Part shown: positions 14,501-21,905 of the stretch, one piece after another
Layout: each line of letters opens with the position of its first letter
Position numbering within the stretch: the stretch's first letter is position 1
Assembly (NCBI RefSeq): GCF_000699445.3
Contig: NC_067202.1
Location: 7,178,458-7,242,457 of the forward strand
DNA length: 64,000 nucleotides
Direction of reading: 5' to 3'
Origin: Schistosoma haematobium
Lineage: Eukaryota > Platyhelminthes > Trematoda > Strigeidida > Schistosomatidae
Made by a program: the position numbers and the translations under genes
Notes under the pieces: generated by a model
What the model was told of the DNA's origin: nothing
The model's input: only the letters and a program-made list of their open reading frames with translations
The model's database searches: none

Positions 14501-14894
14501 GGGCTTTTGACCTGAAGGTCTAATCCACAAAGCAGTGGAGCAACGTAAGGAGATGCAGTCCCATGGTAGCCGGTGACCAACCATTGGTTCATACGCCATT
14601 TGTTCCTTCAGGATACTGTAGCCCATGTCCACCATTGGTTTGGAGTCAGGGTTTTCCAACTCCCCTAGGTGGACTCCCCATGTCCACCAACCTGGTTTTG
14701 TAAACAACAACCGTTGTGCGAGAAGGCAGTGAGTAGGACTTCTGGAAGTCGCTGTGTACGCGTGGTCATGTGGGAACATTTCAGGAGGGAGAGCTGGCTC
14801 TTCCTACTCTTGGCCGTATCAGGGCATTTAGGAGGAAAGAATAGAGGAAGTTTATTACCTGTCTCATCCAATGATGTTATGGTGGGAATGCTTA

Positions 14895-14939
<45 letters not shown>

Positions 14940-17900
14940 TGTTTGAGAACCAATTATTCAACATCGAAGTTCCATGCCGTTTGACCTATGGGTACATACG
15001 CGATTTCAGCATTCGAAATAGTGATTATTAAAAATTATTTTTTTGTTGCTGATTGTGATTTAATTTTTTGGGAAACTATTGCATTTCCCGACATAATGGA
15101 CCAAACCGAGTTGGTAACCTGGATGAAGTTGATTCCAACTATACTTATTAATTCATTTCTACCTTCAAAGGTTGTTTATATATTTCTCACAGTACATGAG
15201 TTCGCTAAACTATCAAGTTGTTTTACTCATTAAGAGAATATGAGAAGATATATTTTCATACTTAAATTATTGTAGCTGATTTAGGTATACTATAGATTAT
15301 GGCTTCACTATTGCATTTAAGATTTGTCGATTAAAGATCTAGGGTTTAATCTCGTGAATTGCTTATTTAAATCCTGTCCCACATCGTTTAATTCAATTGA
15401 AACTATTTGATTATCCTGTAAACAAAGTATGGCTCAAAATCTTGTACACAAACCTGTACTCTACAATCAATTTATACTAAGCAGAAGAAATGATACCTGT
15501 GATGGACGGATTTCTTGTATATTGTGTTGAGAAGGTTTAAATCCCTCACAAAACCACATTCTTATATGGTGCTTTGTTAGTGTTCTTTTTGTACATCTGC
15601 GTTTCTGCTTCCATTTGTCGGAATTCCCCACATTAGGTGTCTATTATTTTTACCACGACTGAAGATCTTATATTCTTACTAATCTGTTACTCTTCTCATG
15701 TGCTGCTCTTTGTTATTCTGTCATGGAGAATGTAGATTTATTTGTAACAGATTGGTTTCTTTCGTTTGTCATAATTATGTAGCTATTTAAAACTGTGATG
15801 CACTCGACAGTTGTTACATCTTAATATAGGACTAGTGGTCAGTGGTCATTCATAACTCCACTATGGATCTAAACTATAACATTTATGTTTCACTCAACTA
15901 TCACTTAGACTTTAAACCACATATCTAAATTCAATCAATTCGCAATATTAGTCAATCTCCTTTGCCATTAATGAAGCGCTGTCTTACACTTGACATGCTT
16001 GGACTCCATTGATCACATCTTCTAACTAGAACTTCAGGAATTACCACACGAAATCCATTCTCTCTTAATAAGTCTTTGTATCAAAATTCGGTTTTTAGGA
16101 TTGATTGTGTCTAGGTTTGTTGTATTCATTGTATTCAGATCAAAGTGAGTATTCGTTTCACAAATTTTAAAGACCATGGCAGTTTCATTAAAATTACTAC
16201 CACTACTACTATCGTTACTATCATTATTCACATATTGTACACTTGTTAATGCTCTTTTCTTTCAATGTGTCTTTTTATTCCACTTAATTATAATGTGTAT
16301 GTGTCTCAATCAACATTTTTTTTTATTAAAAAAACCCAGATCAAAGTGTATTATCACCCCGTCTAATTCGGAACTTCAAAGTGGAATATTTCACTTACGT
16401 TATAATTCAGCTTTAAATATTTACCAGCGTCCTTATTATTCTAATGTTAGTAATAATAATAATGATAATAATAATAATGCAAAGACGGATACTGATATTG
16501 TATTAAAGTTTCAATGTTCTACAAATTCACCAAAAGCGAATAATCAAGAGTCAACCAAATTGATTGAAAATGCTCGGAAAACCGGTTTATATGGATGGCA
16601 GTCTGTGGTCTATCAATGGAGAAATATTTTTCGGAAGGTTGGTTAATTCCTATATATCTGCTTAGTTTCCTCATTCAATATAACTTTTTGGTAGGGGAGT
16701 GGATGTTAAAATGATGTTAGTATTCTATTTAGACATTGGTTGATCGACTGTTGCTTGTTCACAAAGCTAAATAATCAGAATGGGGATTTGTGGAGATTGC
16801 AGTAATTTTAGTAGTTGAATTGATGAGTCGATCTAAGCTAGACCACCATTGGGAACCTGGAAGCACTAGAGGGTCGTTTCGTTCTAATATGGGACTCCTT
16901 AGCAGTACTCATCCATGATCCCGCTTCCAGGTTTTCAATGATGGTCTAGCTTAAATCGACTCATCAATCCAACTACTAAAATTACTACAATCTCTACAGA
17001 CTCCCATTATGATCATAATCATGTGCTCACTATTGACTGGATTCAAGATAGATTTCCTGGAGTTTGGTGAGAAGCTGTGACTAGTGGAGTCCAATCCGTG
17101 TCGCTTGGCGACAGTTGTCCACTTCAGGCAATGAATGAAGGGTTTCTCAAGATCATGGATCGGTTAAAGTTTGGTCCTAGAGATGGTGCAACACAAGTGG
17201 CTTGAGACGTTATCATATATGGCTCAGAATAGAAGCCAGTAGCGATCCTGCCGTAACTTTCTTCTACTTCATAAAATTGGGAGAATTCTTTCTGATTGTG
17301 CTTTAGCTAACTGAACTGCCTCCCCCATTATTATTATATCATTCGCATACACTAATTTATGTTCTTTGCTGTTCTCTATTTTCTTATACGCGCTTTACAT
17401 TCTCTATCTCCTCACAACTTCATTGTTATTGTGTGGTGCATATGTATTTAGTGCCCCTTTGTACCAATATTTATGTGTTCAAATAAATAGATAAATAGAA
17501 CATGCTTCTGAAATAATTGGAAGACTCACTTCTACATAATGATGGGATTGTCCTTAACAGCAATGAAACTATCTAGTTCAGAGAGTAAAAGACTACCAAA
17601 ACGGTTCCAGTGTTTATGAAGAATGTTGAAATATTGACTAATTGTTTGCATAGATTTATTTATTTGTTCTTTTGTATATTTACAGGTAGAACTTGATTGG
17701 CACATGGTTTATTTAGCTCGTGAAGAGGATAGTAAACCATCAGAAGATGGAATAATTATCTGGATTCTTGATTTAAGAAATACTAATTATCGTGTTGGAA
17801 AAGTAAGCAATAATAAATAATAACTATGTGTAGGTTTTAAACTTTTGATAACTGCTTTCGTAAGTGCGTATGTGTGTATGGGCGCCTATCTGTTCATCAC

Positions 17901-18712
17901 TTTTATGGTCTAGTTATCTCTTTTCAGAGCAACGAACGATTTTCAATGAAAACTATGGGTTAAAAAAATTTTCAATATTTTCTACATTTATTTTGAATGT
18001 AGCCTCTAATACTAAGGTATAAAATTAAAGCTGTTTGTCCATGTTTATGGGTAAATAAATAGAGATAGGTTAGTACCTAACTAGGGGGCTAATTTGGCGA
18101 TCAGCTCGAGACAAGACGGGGGAGGTTGTGAGTCCTATCTTTAATGAAATTATCTATACATACTGCTGAAGAAATTTCTACTAGAATAACTGTTTGTTCA
18201 ATGCTCCCTGCTTTTTATCAGTATCTTAACTTTCAGTCAGTGGTGAAAAGCATCTAAACTTTATTATTGACTACACGTTTTAATGTGTCGTGTAAAATTT
18301 AGGATGCTCTGTTTGGTGAGCTCGGTATGATGGACGCATTATTATTTTTGGTATATTCAATAATACTTATATTAAGTTTACCGATGGTATTCTTTGGTTT
18401 AAGGCTACGTTTTGAATTATCTATATAGTGTACTATTGAGTGTAGAGCGCTAAATCAGTGGTTATCGTGTTCGACTTTCACCCAATAAGTCTGAGGTTCA
18501 AACCCTTCTCCCACCTACTGTGGTTTGACCTCTCAGATGACAACATTTAGCTCTCACTGATATTCGCAGTATGTCTCGAAGGTAATTACATGATTCTGTT
18601 TCAGCTAATCAAATCTAGTACTGTTGAGTTTAATTTTAAAATATTTTCTTGTCAACAAATTGTCATTCTGTTAGACTGTTTGTCACATGAGTTAGACTTG
18701 TTAAAATTAATG

Positions 18713-18751
<39 letters not shown>

Positions 18752-21290
18752 TAATGGATAATTAATTCCCCTGAAAATTGCAGTGATCTTCGTTGAATTG
18801 TTTAGAATCACGCTTATGCTGTTTGATGATTATTCAATGTATAATTGGAGTACAGAACTACTGAGAAACGCCCAAATTCCACAAACATTTAACCAGAATA
18901 ATCCAAAAATCGAATTATTAAAACCATCAATTTATTATCGTTAGGTCTTAATCCGGTTACCTGAAACATGCATTATTAGTTGCTGGTTGTCAGGAACAAC
19001 TCGATATTTCTATAAAATACTCACATCGTCCCGTGCTCTTCAACAGTTGTAATGAATTTATATGGGTTTCCCTTGTCTACTCAGTTGTTGGAGGACTGAA
19101 TTAGACAAAAGCTGTTGTAGGACTGGCTTAGGGCTATTCTGTTTTTAGTGTAATAACTAGTATTACTACTAATACTACTATTTGTAACTTAATGGCAATA
19201 TATTTCTGTATTTTAAACTGTTCCTCTTTTTCATCAGGTTTCTATATTTACAAATATGGTGTGTCATTCAACTGATTGTCATGCTCGTTTTGTACTTTGT
19301 TCCGGTGACTATCCAGTAAATAGTAGTAATAGTGGCCAAGAGGAAAATAAAATTCAACAATCTGTGCCTAACTTATGTTTGTGTCTTCAACCAGGTTCTG
19401 CTTCATTATTCAATTCGGAATCTATGATTGGATCTGATTTTCTGACTTTAAAAGCTCGTCTATGGAATGATGATGAATCTACTGGAAAGTCATCTTCTGT
19501 GGCTTGGCAGCAAGCCCAACTATTTCGGCAAAAGGTACATTTATTAAGTGTATCAATATTTTTATTTCTTAGATGAATGTTTGTAAATATAAGTAGGTTT
19601 TTATCTTTTCTTGTATTCACTTCTGATTTTGATTATGCTTCTTATATCACATCACAAACTGACCTTAGATAACCATTTAAATCTGGAAGCACTGGATAAG
19701 TGTTTCATTTTGGTATGAGCAGTAAACAGCCACGACACAACCGGGGATGAAACCCAGTTTAGGTTCTCGTCACGAGATCTGAAGGTCCTGGTTCTTTCTG
19801 ATTCCTTCTGTTTTTGTGAATGCCCATTGCTGAGGAGTCTCTTGCTAAGACGAGATAGTTGTCTACTAATTCCTGGTTCCCATTGGTTGCCTAAGATCAG
19901 TTTTAGCTATAGACGTTAGTCTATATTTGAAATAGGAGAAATCGCTTTATTGAAAGAGAATAGTTCTCATGATAATGAATTATATTATTTGATTGGGGGA
20001 AAGCGAAGAAGATCACGAGTTCTCTTTGTCGCCATTTCACGTAGTAGTGGATGTAACTAGGTTGCGCATGTGGCGTTTTCTCATAAGTGATCACAGTTCT
20101 GTCTAAATTTCTCTCCTTTGAGTTACTGTAGAGTTTAAGTTTAGTTTACGTGTCAGGTTCACAGAAATGTATGTCGGAAGTTGCTGCGAAATCGCTTTTC
20201 ATTTATAATATAGTGAATGTTTTAAATTTCAACCAGTGCTTGAAACTAATCTACATCGCTCCACTGATTGCCTTATCTTTCGGACGTGATCTCGTTTTGA
20301 CCTTATATCCTTGGGTGTATTAGCTACCTCAAGACAAAACACAACAACATGTCGCTGGACTGAGTAAATAAATTTCAATTTCTAGTTCAAATCTGAATGT
20401 ACCCAACTCAAAAATGCTTATCACCATAAAGTCGGAGAATATTAGCTATGAGATTTTGATGTATCAATATACTATACAATGGTTAACCAGGAAACGGTGG
20501 TTTCAAACGAAAACGAAATGATCTATCATACCTTATATCTTAGATTTAAAATTCTCAAGCGTTACGCTTAATTATTGTAAATCTGTACATTGTGGATCAT
20601 TAGTTCGTTGGTTAAGGCATTCGACCTTGAACCGCTGTTTCGCGAACTTGAATTCCCCTTCGATTTGAGCAACTGATTACTGAGTATTATTACTCCTTAC
20701 GTATCATATGTTGGCTCAAAGCAGAATATTTGATCAATAAATTACTTCATTGATTTCATCATCTAAATTTGTATAGTAAGTGTTGAAGGATTGGTCCACC
20801 AGGCGGCTTGGTACCTGTGCGGTTGCGCCACAGGTTTGAGCTATACTATTCAGATTGTAGCGTTAAAGCCTATACGTTGTCTGGTTCTCATATGAAGCGG
20901 AATTGAGCTGTACTGCTCAGGTTATAAAATTTAAGCCTGGGCAGTGTCTGGCTCTCCTATTAAACAGGATTGAGCTGTACTGTTGGGGTCGTCACGTGAA
21001 AGTCTGGATGGTGTCTGGTGGTTCTCCTGAAAACCAATGCAAAATTACCCTAACCCACAAGGGTATATTATATAACTAAGTGTTGAAGGATTAGACGTAT
21101 ATATATATTTTTTTAAAAATTCATTTTTCATTTTGTAACTAACCATACAACTCATATAAATCTGTTCTTTTATCTTCTTTTTTTCCCCAACATTGAAATT
21201 TGACTCTCTCATTTTTAGGATAATGATTATGATACTTGGTCATTGGAATGGAAAGTTGAATTGGTAAAAATTAATAAAACAGTTAATTAA
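685..21290 (+). CDS. NGLY1: Peptide:N-glycanase (PNGase), 9 exons, 5'-partial
   Basis: Cytosolic amidase that removes N-glycans from misfolded glycoproteins exported from the ER (ERAD), hydrolysing the GlcNAc-Asn bond. Joined exons 685-807, 1997-2167, 6141-6430, 10694-10925, 12644-12924, 16340-16637, 17686-17802, 19238-19534 and 21219-21290 give 627 codons with consistent phases (0,0,2,0,2,0,0,0) and GT/AG borders. In window numbering: first zinc CxxC at 94-97, RFPRYNNP around 137-144, catalytic Cys155 (GRCGEW), His190 (TDHVW), Asp211 (HCDPCE), DVTWRY in exon 4, [11 protein letters not shown] in exon 5, then a C-terminal PAW-type mannose-binding domain ([26 protein letters not shown]). The second zinc motif reads CxxN. 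An Asn-rich insert lies in exon 6. The 5' end is missing: residue 1 follows an acceptor, and no PUB domain is seen. Family assignment is very secure. Confidence 0.95.
1088..1345 (-). mobile_element. RTE-2 retrotransposon, 3' fragment
   Basis: On the minus strand it encodes the C-terminus of a reverse-transcriptase polyprotein ([61 protein letters not shown]), then the GTAA-type tail (TTAC repeats at about 1090-1108 on +). It lies in NGLY1 intron 1. A 5'-truncated, dead copy. Confidence 0.8.
1435..1760 (-). mobile_element. RTE-1 retrotransposon, degenerate 3' fragment
   Basis: Resembles the 3' end of the RTE-1 copies at 7.5-9.6 kb (segments such as CTCCAACCA, AACCAGGTAGTCTGCA, and the T(C/T)ATCAA..TTTACC block), heavily diverged. 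No open frame is preserved. Located in NGLY1 intron 1. Confidence 0.55.
1997..2167 (+). CDS. NGLY1: NGLY1 exon, residues 42-98, first zinc CxxC
   Basis: Acceptor cactag ends at 1996; donor gtaagt starts at 2168; 57 codons, phase 0. Encodes [10 protein letters not shown] (matches ALACIPVSEL of animals), [22 protein letters not shown] and ends in CKTCG. The two cysteines (94 and 97) are the first half of the structural zinc site of the PNGase core. Confidence 0.93.
2775..3260 (-). repeat. Family D tRNA-like/hammerhead element, degenerate composite
   Basis: 2790-2850 holds a minus-strand hammerhead remnant: on the minus strand it reads CCGACGAG (core U4 lost), then GAAA and GUC. The tRNA-like part is minus to about 2960; 3065-3105 is a small plus-strand hammerhead tail, and 3130-3260 is family D body (AGTGGCCACTTTGCAACTT). 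In NGLY1 intron 2. Confidence 0.6.
4320..4600 (+). repeat. Family G repeat
   Basis: About 270 bp, starting near TGTAGTGAACGAGAA and ending AGTAGCATGCACCACAA. Related copies at 23560-23705, 31540-31800 (minus), 33005-33245 (minus) and 52485-52745. No coding potential or known class is recognised; the start resembles the flank GTTCACTAC seen near 31795 and 32560. Confidence 0.55.
4650..5170 (-). mobile_element. RTE-1 3' fragment with 115-bp insertion
   Basis: Starts with the CAGTCAGT tail (minus-strand 3' end) and continues into degenerate RTE-1 3' UTR and C-terminal coding sequence. The RTE sequence is interrupted at about 4718-4830 by a 115-bp segment (family H) that also occurs at 7019-7133. 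Confidence 0.65.
5515..5562. repeat. (ATT)n microsatellite
   Basis: About 48 bp of ATT/TTA units with one interruption, in NGLY1 intron 2. The poly-Asn and poly-Ile frames across it are artefacts. Confidence 0.9.
6141..6430 (+). CDS. NGLY1: NGLY1 exon, residues 99-195, catalytic Cys and His
   Basis: Acceptor tttcag ends at 6140; donor gtacgt starts at 6431 after 96 codons plus two bases. Contains [28 protein letters not shown] with nucleophile Cys155 (TGT at 6309-6311) and WTDHVW with His190 (CAT at 6414-6416). The spacing from the first CxxC to C127 is the usual 30 residues, but the fourth zinc ligand is Asn130 instead of Cys. About 8 residues are inserted between FTL and the His motif compared with human NGLY1. 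The ATG at 6147 is internal, not a start. Confidence 0.95.
6655..7010 (+). repeat. Family B element with hammerhead
   Basis: Near full-length plus-strand copy: 5' block CACTAGTGACTAATTTCGTG, tRNA-like box (TTCAATCC near 6875), then a hammerhead at 6905-6951 and the 3' block ending near 7010. In NGLY1 intron 3. Confidence 0.6.
6905..6951 (+). ncRNA. Hammerhead ribozyme (family B), core kept, stem II weak
   Basis: Core CUGAUGAG, GAAA and cleavage triplet GUA are present; stem I GCACU/AGUGC pairs; stem III ACA..UGU pairs. Stem II (GCAUC/AAGAC) is poorly paired, so activity is doubtful. Confidence 0.5.
7019..7133. repeat. Family H 115-bp duplicate
   Basis: Closely matches 4718-4830 (shared blocks AGTAGTAAACGTTTTAGTAA and AATGATTTGGGCTA), about 90% by eye. 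The other copy sits inside an RTE-1 fragment. Origin unknown. Confidence 0.6.
7410..7455 (+). repeat. Family B element, left part (split by RTE insertion)
   Basis: GAGACTGGAGGCCCTGGG and CCGAATCCCGCGAGCGGGG are the tRNA-like block of family B. It stops at 7455 where the RTE begins; the continuation of the same element resumes at 10337. Confidence 0.7.
7456..10336 (-). mobile_element. RTE-1 retrotransposon, 5'-truncated, itself interrupted
   Basis: A minus-strand non-LTR element occupying 7456-8214 (3' half) and 9624-10336 (5' half), split by a second RTE-1 copy. The 5' half encodes the reverse-transcriptase domain ([76 protein letters not shown]); the YADD box reads YADK. The 3' half encodes [53 protein letters not shown]. 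The 3' tail is CTGA repeats at 7456. The whole is flanked by a 12-bp duplication, GGGGTCGCGGAT (7444-7455) and GGGATCGCGGAT (10337-10348). Dead: truncated and frameshifted. Confidence 0.85.
8215..9623 (-). mobile_element. RTE-1 retrotransposon, nested second copy
   Basis: Minus-strand, 1409 bp, 3' tail CTGACTGACTGAC at 8215, 5'-truncated within the fingers of the reverse transcriptase ([49 protein letters not shown]). Continues through [42 protein letters not shown] (YADD reads YAGD), thumb and C-terminal regions to SSLKLRD. Several frameshifts (near 9150-9217 and 8675). Flanked by a perfect 12-bp duplication ATATCTCGCCTA (8203-8214 and 9624-9635), which lies inside the outer RTE, proving nested insertion. 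Confidence 0.88.
10337..10480 (+). repeat. Family B element, right part with mutated hammerhead
   Basis: Continues the element begun at 7410. Hammerhead at 10351-10396 reads CUGGGGAG in place of CUGANGAG, so the core A6 is lost; GAAA and GUC remain. 3' block (TGGTGGTCTAACATCAATCG) ends near 10480 with AATCTCCACAAC. Confidence 0.75.
10694..10925 (+). CDS. NGLY1: NGLY1 exon, residues 195-272, catalytic Asp
   Basis: Acceptor tatatag ends at 10693; the first base completes the split Val195 codon; donor gtaaat starts at 10926. Encodes WVHCDPCE (Asp211, GAT at 10740-10742), [20 protein letters not shown] and [12 protein letters not shown], all hallmark PNGase segments. About 10 residues ([10 protein letters not shown]) are inserted before DVTWRY relative to the human protein. 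The open frame continues past the donor, but that tail is intronic. Confidence 0.94.
11340..11460 (+). repeat. Family B fragment, degenerate
   Basis: 3' half with hammerhead remnant (ACACTGCTGAGGATTC..ATGAAAC) and the tail TTTTCCAATGGTTGTCTAATC. Stem II and the cleavage region are eroded. Confidence 0.5.
11455..11640 (-). repeat. Family A (Sm-alpha-like) element fragment
   Basis: Minus-strand copy with the conserved GGTGGCTAGCAGTGGAAT block and an intact hammerhead at 11492-11536; the tRNA-like part is lost, and the rest runs into the TTCAAACAACCA block. Confidence 0.65.
11492..11536 (-). ncRNA. Hammerhead ribozyme, family A, intact core
   Basis: On the minus strand: stem I AUCCAG with CUCGAU (one mismatch), CUGAUGAG, stem II GUCC-UAAGCA-GGAC (perfect), GAAA, short stem III ACGCGUGU, cleavage triplet GUC. 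Predicted cut between + positions 11498 and 11497. Same layout as the known schistosome Sm-alpha hammerhead. Confidence 0.8.
11955..12335 (-). repeat. Family B element, near full length
   Basis: Minus-strand copy from GATCATGAACCGATTGATGT through the hammerhead region (12025-12080), tRNA-like box GGATTCGAATCC, and the 5' block ending CTAGTCACTAGTGAGCACATG. The hammerhead lacks three core bases (CTGCTGAGTCCC where other copies have CTGCTGAGGAGTCC), so it should be inactive. Confidence 0.75.
12644..12924 (+). CDS. NGLY1: NGLY1 exon, residues 273-366
   Basis: Acceptor ggacag ends at 12643; donor gtaggt starts at 12925, leaving two bases of codon 366. Encodes [28 protein letters not shown], the helix after the core (human VMSRRTKVKEELLRETINGLN), then the [26 protein letters not shown] motif that precedes the PAW domain. 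Confidence 0.93.
13380..13735. repeat. Family A head-to-head pair
   Basis: 13385-13500 is a minus-strand copy with degraded hammerhead (CAGACGAAA for CUGANGAG); 13555-13735 is a plus-strand copy with A-box-like GGCTCAGTAGCTGAGTCG, B-box-like GGTTTGATTCC, and a degraded hammerhead (GAGAC for GAAAC; GAC for GUC). The two copies face each other. In NGLY1 intron 5. Confidence 0.65.
13815..13935 (-). mobile_element. RTE-2 small degenerate fragment
   Basis: Segment GTATTTCTTGGTCTACCTCTTT resembles the minus-strand RTE-2 block (GTGTTCTTTGGTCTTCCTCTTT at 1243). Too short to classify firmly. Confidence 0.35.
14350..14850 (-). repeat. Family C element, near full length
   Basis: About 495 bp, minus strand, from the TTTATTAAAACACATAAACA tail to the GGCCGTATCAGGGCATTTA 5' end. 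Similar to 22368-22850, 47133-47655 and 60176-60690. Open frames in it vary and show no protein signature, so it is treated as a non-coding SINE-like repeat. In NGLY1 intron 5. Confidence 0.75.
14898..14935. repeat. (TA)n microsatellite
   Basis: 38 bp of uninterrupted AT dinucleotides just beyond the family C element. Confidence 0.9.
14940..16330. other. Intron 5 sequence without recognisable features
   Basis: Besides AT-rich intronic sequence and a pyrimidine-rich approach to the acceptor at 16339, I see no coding or repeat signature. Confidence 0.4.
16340..16637 (+). CDS. NGLY1: NGLY1 exon, residues 366-465, start of PAW domain
   Basis: Acceptor acccag ends at 16339; one base completes codon 366 (Gly); donor gttggt starts at 16638. 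Begins [22 protein letters not shown], the strand that opens the PAW domain, and ends [17 protein letters not shown]. Between them lies a schistosome-specific Asn-rich stretch encoded by AAT repeats (16449-16478). The open frame reaches far upstream, but that part is pyrimidine-rich intron. Confidence 0.92.
16449..16478 (+). repeat. AAT repeat encoding an Asn tract in NGLY1
   Basis: Trinucleotide repeat inside exon 6 encoding [11 protein letters not shown]. It is in frame and lies between the first strand of the PAW domain and the GLYGWQSV motif, likely in a surface loop. Confidence 0.85.
16776..17010. repeat. Family B foldback element
   Basis: Left arm 16776-16884 and right arm 16928-17010 are inverted copies of one another over about 85 bp (TTTTAGTAGTTG, GATGAGTCGA, AAGCTAGACCA and their complements). 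The centre holds a hammerhead remnant (GTTTCGTTCTAATATGGGACTCC). In NGLY1 intron 6. RNA of either strand should form a long hairpin. Confidence 0.8.
17030..17505 (+). repeat. Composite: family B 5' block, RTE-1 scrap, family C tail
   Basis: 17035-17105 matches the family B 5' block (GAGAAGCTGTGACTAGTGGAG). 17205-17275 resembles degenerate RTE-1. 17430-17505 is the family C 3' end with an AAATAGATAAATAG tail. Confidence 0.5.
17686..17802 (+). CDS. NGLY1: NGLY1 exon, residues 466-504, PAW domain
   Basis: Acceptor tacag ends at 17685; donor gtaagc starts at 17803; 39 codons in phase 0. Encodes [17 protein letters not shown], very close to the animal KVEKDWNMVYLARKEGS motif, then [14 protein letters not shown]. 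The exon follows directly on FRK at the end of the previous exon, confirming the junction. Confidence 0.93.
18450..18560 (+). repeat. tRNA-like SINE scrap
   Basis: Contains an A-box-like CTAAATCAGTGGTTATCG and B-box-like GAGGTTCAAACCC at tRNA spacing, but no matching acceptor stem. Read as a decayed tRNA-derived repeat in NGLY1 intron 7. Confidence 0.4.
18713..18752. repeat. (ATT)n microsatellite
   Basis: 40 bp of perfect ATT units in NGLY1 intron 7. Confidence 0.9.
19238..19534 (+). CDS. NGLY1: NGLY1 exon, residues 505-603, PAW domain
   Basis: Acceptor tcatcag ends at 19237; donor gtacat starts at 19535; 99 codons, phase 0. Begins [14 protein letters not shown], matching VSIRTSS of animals, and ends [15 protein letters not shown], matching DVAWQHTQLFRQS. 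A Ser/Asn/Gln-rich insert ([19 protein letters not shown]) sits in the middle. Confidence 0.93.
19665..19910. repeat. Family B degenerate pair
   Basis: 19665-19720 is a minus-strand end (AATCTGGAAGCACTGGATAAG); 19800-19905 is a plus-strand hammerhead half (CATTGCTGAGGAGTCT..GACGAGATAG, GAAA lost). In NGLY1 intron 8. Confidence 0.5.
20777..21092. repeat. 300-bp segment with three 67-bp units, flanked by 16-bp direct repeats
   Basis: TAAGTGTTGAAGGATT occurs at 20777-20792 and again exactly 300 bp on at 21077-21092. Between them, units starting TTGAGC at 20836, 20903 and 20970 recur at 67-bp spacing (TTGAGCTGTACTG, GTGTCTGG, TCTCCT). GC-richer than its surroundings. In NGLY1 intron 8, 126 bp before the last exon. 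Class unknown. Confidence 0.7.
21219..21290 (+). CDS. NGLY1: NGLY1 terminal exon, residues 604-626
   Basis: Acceptor atttttag ends at 21218. Encodes [23 protein letters not shown] and a TAA stop at 21288-21290. It aligns with the final strand of the PAW domain (ENGLEIIITFNDL in human), so the C-terminus is natural. Confidence 0.9.
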   Translation, partial: DNDYDTWSLEWKVELVKINKTVN

Positions 21291-21371
21291 GTAGAACCGA
21301 AAACGGGAATTGTATTGTCGTTTCATACACACACACACAGTGACCTGGTTAGCTATGCTGTTTTATTAATG

Positions 21372-21377
21372 AATAAA
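21372..21377 (+). promoter_or_regulatory. Candidate polyadenylation signal of NGLY1
   Basis: AATAAA lies 82 bases after the stop codon, immediately before a TA microsatellite. Position and motif fit a short 3' UTR; use is inferred only. Confidence 0.4.
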
Positions 21378-21388
21378 TGTATCATTTT

Positions 21389-21390
<2 letters not shown>

Positions 21391-21435
<45 letters not shown>
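21391..21435. repeat. (TA)n microsatellite
   Basis: 45 bp of TA units just after the probable NGLY1 polyadenylation signal. Confidence 0.9.
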
Positions 21436-21440
<5 letters not shown>

Positions 21441-21905
21441 TTACTGTCAAGTTGGATCGTACGTTCATTCATTGATTCATTTTCCTCCTTTTTTTCTTCT
21501 TTCTTGTTTGTTTTTCTCTCTCCACCTCCTTTAATCATTCATTCTTTTTTTATACCGAATTTTATTCCAATTTTAATAATATTTTGTTTTCTAACTTAAA
21601 CTGGAACTATTTTCAAGAATTTGTACTTTCTTATTGGTTACTATTTTATAAGAACTAATTCCTTCTTCTCGTCTTCTTTTTTTGTTTGTTTTCTTGTTCT
21701 TTTGTTGAATTGACTCAGTGACAAGATCAAAAAGACTTGTTCAACTATTGTATGAAATCATGATTATCGTTTATTATGATTAGAATTTTTTTTTTTGAAA
21801 AATGTAAGACTGTGATATGTATTGAAATTAACATGAAGGAATGAAAAAAGAAAACAACTGTAGGCATTATGTTTCTTCTTCACAATTCGTGGGGTTGAAT
21901 TAAAT

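Noticed and set aside
14492..15031. Overlapping open frames over family C on both strands (also at 22.3-22.8, 47.4 and 60.3-60.7 kb), which look like conserved proteins between copies
   Set aside because: The apparent conservation is that of the repeat DNA. Both strands look equally 'conserved', lengths differ, and no domain is visible.
16176..16339. N-terminal extension of the exon 6 frame (FFLLKK...) as coding
   Set aside because: It is a pyrimidine-rich intron end; the acceptor at 16339 gives the correct split Gly codon with the previous exon.
18450..18560. tRNA gene (also tRNA-like blocks near 7430, 12115, 20610, 26225, 39150)
   Set aside because: A- and B-box-like words are present, but no complete cloverleaf with paired acceptor stem; they belong to tRNA-derived repeats.
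21315..21599. Small frame with signal-like hydrophobic stretch after NGLY1
   Set aside because: The Ile-Tyr run comes from the TA microsatellite; no conserved sequence on either side.
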